A stretch of DNA of 64,000 bases from Thalassia testudinum (lineage: Eukaryota; Streptophyta; Magnoliopsida; Alismatales; Hydrocharitaceae): positions 48,732,001 to 48,796,000 of the forward strand of contig JAZHRO010000039.1 of assembly GCA_037157565.1 (NCBI GenBank), written 5' to 3'. Shown here in pieces: positions 11,079 to 22,665 of this stretch. How positions within the stretch are numbered: position 1 is the stretch's first letter; every line of letters starts with the position of its first letter. The position numbers and the translations under genes are program-made. The notes under the pieces are model-generated. The model ran no database searches. It worked only from the letters and a program-made list of their open reading frames with translations, and was not told the origin of the DNA.

Positions 11079-14000
11079 CTAATTGCGGATACTGACATAG
11101 GGCATCTGAATTTTGTCAAGGCGAAGAAGACCTTGAGACCGACAATCAAGCTCATTGGATCCATTCAAAACTTTCCAATCTACTGTAGCAGCAGATGCCA
11201 ATTTATAAGCAAGTAGGTTAGCTAAAGGATGAGCAAAAAGGAGACTTTGAATATTCCCACGAAGAGAGGACAAAGATTCAAAATCTTTCTTGACCGTCCA
11301 AGGACAAAGATTCAAAATCTTTCCACCAATAGTACAAGCAAGTCGAATCCATCTCAATCTGAAGGTGCTCAGCAACAACAGTCCGAAAGGCATGAAAGAT
11401 AGCTCGAATGAGGATAGTTTCACGTTTAATACTAGGCACCTTAACCATCTCCCCCTTGAAAAAGTTGCCAACATGGTCTCTAATAACCTAAGCAGACAAG
11501 GTGAAGGGGCCATCCTGGTGTTCTTCACACTAAAATCGGTGTTTAAGATTGTCGTGTTGTAGTATAGCCAAAATAGCGCTTAAACAAATAAATTTTATTA
11601 CTCGAAAAAGGTTCCGAGGTCAAACATAGGGAGCAAATAGGAATTCACGCACTAATCTCAATAGATAATATAAATGAGCACAATAAATTACTTAAGAACT
11701 AATATGCAATGTATAACATGAGTACATGAAGAGATAAAAGGAATTCTGAACAAAATAATGGTGATTTGGATCATCATTTATTAGCCTAACACATATATAG
11801 TATTTACTTAATATAATCAAGTGAAGGAACAAATAATCAAACATCTGATTTTACAATCAGACGACTTAAAGTGCTTTTTCTTCAGCTTCCTTTTCTTCCT
11901 CCTCTTCTCTTCTTCCATGATTCTCCTCCTCCTCTTCTTTCTTTCTTCTGTCCAGGCCTTCTTCCTCTTCTTCTTCTTTTCTTCTTCCTCTACTTCTGTG
12001 GGTCCTCTCCTTCTTCCTCTGTTCAGCCTCTTCACATAGGGGGAGGGACTTCTCAAATTGGCTAAGTGTCAGCCAATTTCTTCCGCAGCAAAACCCTCCC
12101 CCTTCCCCGCGTAAGCTCTCTCCTCTCTTTCTCTACTTAGGTCATGCTCTCCCAGAGCCTCCAATAGTACCGAGTATACGAGTAATCGGACCTAGAGCGT
12201 ACCTAGGACCAAGGCTTCGAGCGTGGCTCGCAGCCGAGGTGTGGGTTTTAGGTGGGTCAAGTGTACTAGGTCCGCAGAGGAGATGTCATAGATGAGGCAC
12301 GTGAGGGTGCGGGGGACCTCACCCCCCAAGTGTTGAGGCGATAAGCCCTCAACACTTTTGCAACTTATGCGGTAGCGGTGCCTTCAAATTTTCCAAGGTG
12401 GGACTATCTAGTCCTCCTCCTTCTCGTACAGCTGCAGTGGATAGCACCTTCAATTGAGGTCAAGGCAACAGTCAATGCTCCCAATTGACCTACTACGTTT
12501 GTTACTGAGATGGTCCTACAGCGCCTGGAACCGAGAACTGGGAGTATCGTAGCTTTGAGCACGAGGATAAGGCTGAGGATGGCGACGGCGGCAGAGCGTG
12601 ACAGTGAAAACCTAAAGCACTAAATAAGGTCTCACGGCTACATTAGAATAGTTTAGGAGCTTCGTCGAGGCACGGCAAAGGTGCTGATGGTGATTTCGTG
12701 GAGGATGGTGGTCTGTGGTGGCCAGTTGATGGCGAAGTTGGTGCGCAATGATGGGTCTGTTCGGAGAGGTGTTTGGGTGGATGGAATGGCAACTAAGGAG
12801 AGGGGTTTGATTGGTGGAGTGGAGGCGAAGGTTATGAGGTGGTTGGTGAGGTGGATGGAGGAGTGTAACGGTGGATACGCCTCACCGGAGGTCTGGTCGG
12901 AGCAGAGGATGATGGAAGTGAACGATGGCGTCGAGAGGATATTTTTGGAATTTTTGAGTAGGAAATTAAACTAGAGACCTAGAGAAACCTAATTATCTAT
13001 TCTAAGTGGACGAAAGGGGGGAGATCCGCATCGGTTTTCGCATGCCAGCGACGGATAAGATGAATTCTCCGGTAGGAAGGGACGACGATGAAGACATGGA
13101 AGGGGACGGCCACTGGTATTGCAGCACACGGAAGAATCTGAGGATGAGGAATCCATTGCTAGTTTTGCGAGAACGGACGAGGAAGGAGGTCAAAGATATC
13201 GCTGGAGCTCACGAAGTTTTCCGGTCGAAGAGGAGGGAAGAGCATGGGGTAACTCCAGTCGAAAACAAGTCTACCCCACTTGGCGAGGTCTGAGGGTCCT
13301 TATATAGGGCTCTAGGAATGCTCACCAGAGTAGGATTTTGAAAGATACCAGAATCTCTCATGCGTTCGCATCAAAGATTGGGAAGGTTATGGAGCTCATG
13401 GACGGATTCAAAAGGAAGAGGACTCCTCAAAGAATCTCCTTTCCAATTTTGGAAGGGATTGATTGAACAGAGGAGTTCTCTTCAATCAAAGGTTGCCGGA
13501 GAAGGATTCCTTTGCGATAATGGTGGAGGGACCTATTTGCGAAGAGTGACGACAAAGATAGGGGCATTTTTGTAAGGATTTTGAAAGTTATAGGTAGAAA
13601 TGTAATTTGACAGAACCAATTTGCAAACTAGGTCAAGACAAACTCATCTTGGGTTCAAATTTTGGTACGAACCTAATTTGGACCTAAGGAATTCAATGGT
13701 GAAGTTGAATTTTGGTTTTGATCATGTTTGGTTGAGTAATTTATGCAAAAACCCTAAATTAGGGCAAATGTCTGTCTGTGATTCTATTTTGGGTCAAAAC
13801 GGGTTATGATGGTCAAATTGAAGGTTCTAAACCCTAGAGAATATTTTTATATGAATTTTAGAGCTTTAGGTGGATTTTATCTTGATCAGAACTTCAGTTA
13901 ATTAAGTGAATTTATTTTTAGGATTTCAAAAGTCATTTAATTCTTAGAACACATGCAAACCCTTTTCTAATTATTTTAACCCACTTGTTATCTTTTTAAA

Positions 14001-14290
14001 ACCAATTAACCTTCATTAAACCTCTGAGAAAACCTGTGGTTGTACTGCATTCATGATAAGCTAGTAAAATTATAGTTTTAACCCTAATTTCTTATTTTTC
14101 CCTTAGAATGATTTTGCAATGACTTATGACTCTCTGGTAGTTATGTAGGAGCATTTACAGACTTAATTGGGTTAAAATGACTAGTTATGGCTCATGATAG
14201 TGTTCCTATCACTTAGATAGCCGCAAAATTGGCCTTGAGACCTAATTTCGAACGAACCCAACTAACAAGACTGATGGACGGCTTATGATG
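11079..14290 (-). pseudogene. LINE-B RNase H domain, split by a solo LTR
   Basis: After the LTR is set aside, the minus strand reads LKANF.., then DGPFTLSA, VIRDHVGNFFKGEMVKVPS and later an AEHLQIEMDS stretch and a C-terminal part ending near 11079. This is the RNase H fold often found at the end of plant L1 ORF2, which removes RNA from the hybrid. Two in-frame stops are seen near the VIRDH motif and a frame change occurs downstream. Frame agreement across the insertion point supports the LTR boundaries given. Confidence 0.65.
11519..14211 (-). mobile_element. Solo LTR, family A, inside LINE-B
   Basis: It is homologous to the LARD1 LTR throughout, 2693 bases, starting TGTTC and ending CTATCA. 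It shows the TTTATT (AATAAA) signal near 11590-11600, the pyrimidine tract at 11870-12010, the TATATAAGG complement at 13299-13306 and a decayed promoter palindrome at 13348-13382. Flanking pentamers are cctgg (11514-11518) and cttag (14212-14216). Both differences are C-to-T/G-to-A changes in a CHG context, so I read this as a decayed target duplication. Confidence 0.8.
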
Positions 14291-14364
14291 CTTAAGCCAA
14301 ATTCTCATCAAAATCCTCCCCCTTGTGCCTTAGAAGAAAGATAATATTCTTAAAAGATATACCA

Positions 14365-16909
14365 TCATTTTAATTTTGTTCCTAAAAAATCAGACGAAGT
14401 ACCAGATAAAACAGATGAGAGCACGAATCCTCTTCTTCCCAATAAACCAACGATCTTGACTGATAATATCACGGAATTGATAGGGATCAATAGAGGAGAC
14501 ATTGCTTTCCAAGAAGACCCAGTCAGAGATAACACAAACCAAAATACTGTGGGAGAAGAAATGATCAAAGGTTTCAATGGCAAGATATTGAGGGCAACAC
14601 CAACATTTAGAGGGAAGATAGATACCTAGCTTAGCAATATTATCATCAGTGGGAATCTTTCTACTACAGACCCTCTAGGTCAGAAGAGACATACTCATTG
14701 GTAGATTAAGTCTCCAGATATTCATGATAGCAGGGTTATTCGAAATATTTCTAAAATGATCATACGCAGAAGCAATAGAAAATTTGCCCGAAGTTTCATT
14801 GCTCCAGATGGGCCTATCTCTTAAATTATCTAAGGATATTTCCAGAATCTTAAATCTAATAAAACAAGGAAGAAGATTGAACAAGTTGGAATCCCCAATG
14901 AAAGAAAGCATTTCCTCAACAGAGATAACTGGAGGAGAGTAACCATCAGGGAGAAAATTAGCTAAGGGTGACTCCCCAATCCAAGCATCGAGCCAAAAAT
15001 TGATCTTCCCTTCATGCAGGTCCTATCTGATAAAGGGTTTCATATCTAGAAATTCCTTTTTAAGGGCACAAATTCTAGCAGGGCCAAGAGTAGAGGAATC
15101 CAAAGGGTACAGGCATTTCACAAGATCACCACAGAAGGAATTTCCAAAAAGGATATTCCAAACCCTCTTCATACGGAGTGCTTTGATAAGCAAGAAAAGA
15201 TCTCGAATACCCAACCCCCCCCTTCTCCATGGGTTTAGCAATTTTGTCCCATCCAATCCAGTGCCTAAGACGATCAGAATCTGAAGAAGCCCAAAAAAGC
15301 TTAGCAAAAGACGACTAGATTTTTCTAACAATGGACTTAGGGACATCCAACACCAAGAGAACATGTATAGGAATAGCGAACAAGAAGTGTTTGATCAATA
15401 GCAATCTAGATGAGAAAGATAGGAGATTTGCTTTCCAGCCAGAAAGTTTGGAATGAATTTTATCAATAATAACATCAAAGTAGGTTGCCTTGGCTCTGCC
15501 CGGGAAGATAGGACAGCCAAGGTATTTAAACGGGAATGTCCCAAGTTGACAACTAGAGGTTTGAAGAATGGGAGCGAGTCTACTAGTAAGGAGGGACTTC
15601 CCAATATAAGAAAAACTCTTGGATTGGCTAACTTTCTGGCCAAAAGAAACTTCAAACTGATTAATAAAGTGAGCCAACTGAGAAATCAATCTAAGGTTAC
15701 CATTAACAAAGATAATGATATCATCAGCATAAAGAAGAGCTATGGGAGGATGAAGCCCCCACTTAACAGAGAAGGGAAGAATTTTCTTTTAAAAGACTAA
15801 CTCCTTGAGCCCCCGAATAAAGGGTTCCATACAAATGTTGAATAACATGGGAGAGAGGGGATCCCCTTGACGGAGACCACGAGTAACCTCAACAATGGAG
15901 GTGGAAATTCCATCTACAAGGATAGAGGAACCATCATGTTGCACACACCTTTTGATAATGTCGACAAAATTGGGGGAGAAACCAAACTTGAGAAGAATAA
16001 GGTACAAGATATCCCACTCCACCCTATCATATGCCTTTTCAAGGTCCAACTGGAAGATAACATTAGATCCAAAGACCTTACGATCAATTTTCTAAGTTAG
16101 CTCAAATGTAGTGGCAATATGATCAAAAATAGACTGACCCTTAATGAAGCCATCTTGCTCCGGGGAGATAATTTTAGGAAGAATAGTAGCTAATCGATTT
16201 GCCAAAAATCCCCAAAGTGATCTTATATATAACATTACAAAGACTAATGGGTCTAAATTCGGAGAGCTCATGAGCATTCTATTTTTTAGGAGTCAAGGAA
16301 ATGAATGTATTATTAAATGCTCTAGGAGTTTTGTTCAATATAAAGAAAGAGGATATAGCCTCAACAACATCCTTCTTCATAATATCCTCGATTCCAATGA
16401 AAAACTCGGCATTAAAACTATCAGGACTAGGCATCTTGTTAAGGGGCATATCCTTCAAAGTGCGATGGATCTCCAGATGGAATAGAAGTAAGAAAATTAG
16501 AGTCTCCTACAGAAATCAGCGGAGGTATAAGCTGAAGAAATTTATCCAGATTCCTAGGTCCACTAAAGGAGAGAAGATTTTGATAGAAATCTGTCACCTT
16601 AGAGGCAGCATTTGACCACGCACCAAGACCAATGGCATCCGTCAGGGAATTACACAGCTTTTTAGCAAAACGTTTCTTAATGGTAGCATGGAAGAATTTA
16701 GTGTATTTATCCCTATTAACCAGCCATTCAGTTTTCGCCTTTTGATGTAAGAAATCATTATACTTGAGAAGGACATCATCTAATTGCATACGAACATTAG
16801 TGAGCTCAACGACGGTATCATCATCCCAAGAAGATGATAATTTGTTATCCAGTTCATCAAATCGGCTCTCCAACTTACCCACCAACAAATGAATGTCACC
16901 AAAAGTCAT
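14365..16909 (-). pseudogene. LINE-B ORF2 middle: reverse transcriptase and zf-RVT
   Basis: From right to left: a linker ending in KYTKFFHATIKKR (16690), the RT fingers with ANRLATILPKIISPEQDGFI (about 16200), motif A LEKAYDRVEWD (about 16030), a RQGDPLSPMLFN block (about 15860), and motif C LLYADDIIIF with both catalytic Asp residues at 15720-15731. Then come the thumb (GGLGIRDL near 15220) and a zf-RVT region with a CWCC..ETFDHF motif near 14560-14620. Stops near 16090, 15785 and 14670 split it. Confidence 0.85.
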
Positions 16910-17218
16910 CTTGTTCCAATTCTTAAGGGCCCTCTTAAGAATAACGAGTTTGACAAAAAGTTTAGATAGTGGATCAGTTTCATGATTAGGGAGATCAGGA
17001 ACAGAATCGTGGGGTAAAATGGAAGGGGAGAAAGGCTGATTCTAAATTGTAGCAACAAAATCTTTAAAAGACTCATTTCGCAACCGCATATTTTGAAAGT
17101 GGAAGGTTCTAGGATGCAAAGTTTGAGAGGGTTGAAAAGAGAGCATCATCGAAGAATGATCATTTTCTGCGGGAGAGATAAGTGCCTGTGGGTCCAAGAT
17201 TCATACCTTTAGAATTTA

Positions 17219-17803
17219 TCAATAAATGATCAAGTTTTTGATAGATCCTAGCACTACCTCTCCTCCTATTACACCAAGAGAAAGGACCACCAGCCAGAGG
17301 AAGGACAATAAGTGCCAAATCATTGATAACATTATGAAAGGGAGCACCACTGGATTCCCAAAAAGGGAGTTCACCAAATTTTCAGAAGGGTAGAGGATAG
17401 AGTTGAAATCCCCTCCAATGACCCAAGGGCAGGGAGAAGGGGAGATAAAAAGGAGATGATTCCACAGATCAGAATGGGTGGAAGCCTCATATGAAGCATA
17501 GACAGCAGAAATAATCAACTTGAAAGAGTCAGATTCGCAAGAGGCTGTTAAAGCCTGTGGAATAGCCTGGACCAAAGAAACCAAAAGAGAACCTTTCCAA
17601 AGGCACCAAATATTAGGAGCACAAGGGTCAAACAGGGAGGAATCAAAAGCAATATCATCTTTAATTCTATCAATCAAGGAAGGATGCACAAAGGGCTCAA
17701 GGAGGAAAATAATATCAAGATGGTGATCACGAATCAAAGCCTTCAGATGAATCAAGGTAGGATCATTAAGAATACCACAACAGTTCCAGAAAAGGAACTT
17801 CAT
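17219..17803 (-). pseudogene. LINE-B ORF2 endonuclease, open 194-codon frame
   Basis: The ATG at 17803 begins MKFLFWNCCG and the frame stays open to 17219. It carries IIFLLEP (the metal-binding Glu of the EEP fold), IISAVYAS and VIGGDFNSIL. The C-terminal motif with the catalytic His is not in frame, and a frameshift near 17330 is likely because the last 40 residues turn hydrophobic and unlike the family. The ORF1 stop codon overlaps this start as ATGA (17800-17803). Confidence 0.8.
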
Positions 17804-19564
17804 CGAGATGGAGATAAAGAATAGGACCTAGCATGACTTTTGGTGACCTTGCTCAAACCCATTTCGGATCGACCCCCACGGGCTCCTCTAATCTTATGAT
17901 TAGAGTATGCCTCATATGCTAAATCCGTCATGGATTTAGAGCGAGAAACCTGTACATCCAAATCCACTAGAGAGCCGAAATCATCCCAATATCCCTCGCC
18001 GTTCCCATCATAGCTCAATTTATGCTCCTCATCCTGGATCTCCAAAACATGGGGAGGATCGGGATCAGGAGGAGAAGTAGGAAAAGGAAGATAAATAGCC
18101 CAGGGAATGGTATATTCCTTTTTAACCTTCGCATATCCATCAGTTTTATCAGCATCCGAAAATCCCTTTGATCGAGAGTACAAGGGGAATGCCCCAAAGT
18201 TAAAAAAGAATCAGCAATTGTGGGCAAAGCATCGTGCAGAACATGCAATCCTTCCACAAAAATCAATTTAAGTAAATTCGATTGCACTTGAGACATAAAG
18301 TCATAGAAAGACTTGGATTGAAACATGCCACAGATACAGGACTCGTCAAACCGTAGCGACAAATAGCATGAAAAATCACTTTGCATTCCTTTAAACAAAA
18401 ACCTCGTGTTGAAACGGTTTTTGTCAATTGGATTCAAAAACGAAACATGGATAGAATTAGGCATCACCTTCATAGAAAAACAATGACTATCAAGGGCATC
18501 ATCCATAAGATAAGGAGAAGAGGATACCTAAGTAGGAGGGGTAGGATCAGCTCCACCCTTCCCAGACACTCTCCAAACAATCTTGGGGTGACGACGATGG
18601 TACAGGATCCACCTTCTCCTCCTCTCTCTCACATGAATAGAAGGTCCAAAATCCACCCCCCCCAAAGAAGAAGAGGAAGGAATATTACAATCCAGATTAC
18701 AAAAATCATCCCCACCCAAATCTTGCACAAGGGGAGGAGTATCATCAGCACATTAAGAGTGATTGTCTCTGTGGTTCCGCGACTCCTCTCCCGACCAATC
18801 ATTAGCAGGAGAAGCCACCAGAGTTTGAGTTGATGAGGAACAGGAGTTTTGCTTTTCCTTCGGATCTGTATAGGGGGGAGAAGCACACAACAAAGTAGAA
18901 TGTGCAAACTTAAAACACTTAGTGCAGCACAACGGAATCTTCTCATAAACCACCTTTTGTTTAACCCTCACATCACCTTTTTGGATGAAGACAAAATCAG
19001 TAAAAGATCCCAACAAATCCAACTCAACATAAACACCAGGGTAACCGGGTCTAAATCCTTGCACCGTACGAGGATTAATACAAATCGGAGTGCGCAACTG
19101 ATAGGCAATCGAAAGTAAAGCATTGGATGAACCAGATGAAGGTTCAGGCCCGGAAACTCTGCCCAAACAGCAGCACTAGAAATGAAGGAATCCGTATGGA
19201 AGGAAGGAGACCATCGAATAAACTACATACGGATCTTACCTAAAGCCAACAATTCCAGAGAGAAAAGCTTACAGAAATCCGCATAAGTCCCACACGATAT
19301 CAACTAATGACGAGCATCAAGCGGATGAATGGTGTAAGCAGAAGACAACTCAACCTTTGAAGCAAGAAAGTCCTTCAGAACCTGACTTGGAGGTTTCGGA
19401 CCCCAAGATCGAGTAACCACAGCAAAAGCAAGGTTGTGAGAAAGATCCGACACCTCAAAAGTAGAAAAACAAGTGCAAAGGATGCCGTCTACTGTAACCG
19501 ATTTACAAACCAGAAGAGAAAGCTCCACATAAGGCAGTGAAGAGGCCTCAACACCCGCAATCAC
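17800..19564 (-). pseudogene. LINE-B ORF1: gag-like protein with CCHC knuckle
   Basis: The first third (19304-19564) includes WGPKPPSQVLKDFL. The middle contains IRWSPSFHTDS and GVYVELDLLGSFTDF of the DUF4283-like domain. At about 18895-18945 is IPLCCTKCFKFAHSTLLC, a C-x2-C-x4-H-x4-C knuckle. The C-terminus (17803-18183) ends ARSYSLSPSR and then TGA. At least three frameshifts or stops separate these parts. The role is RNA binding in the LINE ribonucleoprotein. Confidence 0.75.
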
Positions 19565-20132
19565 AAAGGCAAAAGAGGGTTTGGGATAAAAGTGGCCCTC
19601 CTATCTAACCCTCGAAGATGGATCCGAACCCGAAGGATCGAAAGCCATCACCCACCAAAACCAAACAAACCAAGAACAAACAAAGCCAAGCAAGCATAGA
19701 ACCACAGCGAAAAGATAGCAAAAAGGAGAAAAAGCACCACAAATCTCCAAAAGAAAGGCCAAATGGCCTTAGCTTAGAGAACTCCCTCCATAGGAAGGAG
19801 GCTAATCCAAACAGTAGATCGGAGTAGCACAAAAGTGAGAAACCACACCCAAAAGAGCCAAACACAAACAAAAAAAAGAGAAACACGACAACCCTAAGCC
19901 GAGTCTCCCCCCCACAGATCCGAAGGGTCTGCCATAGGAGAGGGCCTCTTGGCCCCCCTTTGGAGAGGGGAAATGGGGAAAGCACCCACCAGAACCGAAA
20001 GGGGAGGAGCCATTGGGGAGAGGAAGAGGGAAGAGAGAAAAAGGAGAGGAAGAAGGCGGAGACGGGAGAAAAACGGAGAGCGGAGGGGGAATAGCTAGGG
20101 CCCGCCACTAGCACTCCGTGTAATTATGTCTA

Positions 20133-20145
20133 CATTGCAATATTC
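20133..20145. repeat. Right target-site duplication of LINE-B
   Basis: Exact copy of the 13-mer at 10880-10892, abutting the LINE 5' end. Confidence 0.92.
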
Positions 20146-20918
20146 AATTAAACAACAACAATCGTAATACGTCACAAATGTATTACATCATATTTGTCCA
20201 CAATGCATTACATTATCACATCGTAAATACCATGCTTCCTAATGGTAATCATATTACAACCTCCACCCTTGATGAAACCCCGTATCACTAATATTTCAAC
20301 TATCAAATCCCCTCCATTTTGACTCATATTATTAGCAAACATAAACAAGAACGTTACCAACAACCTTTAATCAACACTAAACGTTCAAACGATCTACAAG
20401 CATAAAAGGACAAACGACATGCTAGTTCCAACACAAATGTGAATGGTTTGGATTATAGTTACATGTTGTCTTACGATGTTGTTTTATAACCAGATTATAT
20501 CGAAGCTAGATCATTTGTTGACTGAATGACTTATGTCCCATCTCTACTTGGTAACCCTAGGGTTTCATTTTTTTAAAAACAGAAACCCAAACCAAGAAAT
20601 AGCTATACACGACATAGTATCCCAACTCTTCACAAATGAGAAAGCAGCAATCGAAAATGTTACATGATTCCTCTTTCGTCGAAGTGAGCACTAGAGTTCC
20701 CTACGTTGTCCTCCTCACCACCTCCTCCTCCAGAAATGAAAATATCACTTAATGTGTCCTTTCGTATTCTCAGTTATATTTACTTTTTCACGCGATGCAA
20801 CTCTTGAGAAAATTTGTATATTTATTCTTTTTTTATTTTTTCATGCGGGCTTCCATTGTTCCATTATTTTGCAATTAAATATATCTTATGCACAATCATC
20901 ACACCTTATGCATCTCTT
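20146..20918. other. AT-rich continuation of the pre-LINE block
   Basis: This resumes the sequence interrupted at 10892, with the same GTAATAC/GTATTAC words (20167-20255). No coding region is recognisable. It ends at the tail of LINE-2. Confidence 0.5.
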
Positions 20919-21069
20919 TTTTTAATTTTTAAAGAAACAAGAGTGGATTTTATTCGTCTTCCACTCTCGAGGGGCAAGCAACTGGAGTTGGTCCTGCATG
21001 CTAGAACAATCTAGAACAACTGGAGCAACTGGATCTTATTCATCTTCCACGAGGATCACAGCTCGTGGC

Positions 21070-22660
21070 CTAGTACAACATGCTAGAACAACAAAACACC
21101 CAAAACAAAATAAAAGCCTTAGAAGGAAGAGAAGACATATGGAAACTGGAGCTAGTCCTGCCTGATGAGGCCCATAGCCCTAATAGACAGTTGGCGATAG
21201 TTAGAGTAGATTCCTCAGCTCCCTGTAGCAGCAATCGCAAAACATGAAGCAAGCGCATTGGCCGTTGGAGAAATATATTGTAAGGATTCAATGCGACTCT
21301 TGCTTTCCTGTAAAGGGCAGAAGTGTGGTATGAGGGCCCCAAAGGAGGGCAAGCTTTCCATTCCACCAAAAAAGCACAAGCATGGAGTTTATTCCAAATA
21401 CAATGAGGATGCTCCATCAACAGTCATGAGCACATGCATTAGGGAAAGCATAATGGCCTTGTCTTTGCACACAAAGGGGATCCTACATGAAGCAGCTTTG
21501 ATGAATTCGCCATTATGATTCCAAATAACCCATATCATCATAGAAAAGACCCTTGAGAGTAAGTTGTGGAGTTAATTTTGAAACCATTAGAGGGGCGGAT
21601 CCAATTGACCACAAAAGCAGTGGAGTGCATCTTCTTAAGCCACATATTAATATCAGAACAATACCAACTTTTAATCAGCAATTGATTGGTACTACTAAAA
21701 GAAAGTTAATCATGTCTAAGCTTGTTCCTAGCATTCCAAACATTGAACCAAATAAAACAAATAAGGCCCTTACAAATATGATCTTTACCGTTGTTATCAG
21801 GGGACCGCATAAATTGGAAGAAGTGGCTCGGTAAGATGGGATGAGAATTAATCTTGGAGAAGGTCCACTAAAATACGAGACAGACAAGCTGACTAGAAGA
21901 AAATAGGTGGGAGCTAATTTCAATCTGCAAGGAATCAGGACAACAGGAGCATCTAGAAGGTATGAAAACACCAAGATTAATAGTATTGTCATTCGTAGGA
22001 AGCTTGGATAAGAGAACCCTCCAAGTGCGAATAGTCATTCTAAGAGAAATATTGAGAGTCCATAGGTTTTTTAGAGTAGAATTGACCAGATTGTTCTAAA
22101 AGAAGTTGAAATAACGCGAAGAAATAGTGAATTTACCAAAGTGGTTAGGAGTCTATATGGGAATGTCACAGTTGCTGTCAAGGGCAATCTCAGCAATTTT
22201 GGCAGTAATGTGACTCGGGAGATACCGCGAAAGAGGATGATTGATGAGGTTACCAATAGCAGCATTAATTGGAACCGACTCAGGAGAGCAATTGGAAGGA
22301 AGGAAATCTCACAAGGCAGAATTCCCAATCCACAAATCTACCCAAAATTCAATACGACCATCATGGACCTCCCATCTAATCAAAGGCTTCATGATAGAGT
22401 ACCTCTCACAAAGATTTTGGATTCTAGCAGGCAAGATCCGAGAGTTAATTGGGAATTTCCCATAGAGTTGAATCATGAGGGTAGAGTAAGAGAAATCACT
22501 AACAAAGATGTTCCAAACATGCTTCATTCTAAGAGCCGAAACAAATAACTTAAGATCATGGATCCCCAGCCCCCTATAATCCAAAGGCTTAATAATCTGC
22601 TTCCAAGAAATCTAGTGATGACGTTTATCCAAGTCCGCATCTCCCCAAAAGAAAGAGGCG
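21070..22660 (-). pseudogene. LINE-2 RNase H, zf-RVT and RT thumb
   Basis: 22309-22584 is open and contains YRGLGIHDLKLFVSALRMKH, the plant LINE thumb signature. It joins toward the right with a SIFASFFWGDAD-like stretch cut by the LTR at 22666. About 21540-22100 corresponds to zf-RVT and 21070-21420 to RNase H, both broken by stops. The domain order matches LINE-B. Confidence 0.75.
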
Positions 22661-22665
22661 AATAT

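Larger units (their letters stand above)
10893..20132 (-). mobile_element. LINE-B: complete-length L1-type LINE with a nested solo LTR
   Basis: The element spans poly(A) complement (T-run at 10893-10903) to its 5' leader at 20132, and both ends abut an identical 13-bp duplication. Removing the solo LTR at 11519-14211 leaves about 6.5 kb, the normal size of a plant L1. In minus-strand order: leader (about 19565-20132), ORF1 with CCHC knuckle (17800-19564), endonuclease (17219-17803), RT with YADD (15720-15731), zf-RVT, RNase H and a short 3' UTR (10893-11078). Stops interrupt ORF1 and the RT, so it is inactive, though the endonuclease frame is open for 194 codons. It inserted into the older AT-rich block. 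Confidence 0.92.

Noticed and set aside
19605..20114. 169-codon Phe/Leu/Ser-rich frame, minus strand, resembling a membrane protein
   Set aside because: It sits in the 5' leader of LINE-B, is low-complexity, and has no counterpart in LINE-1.
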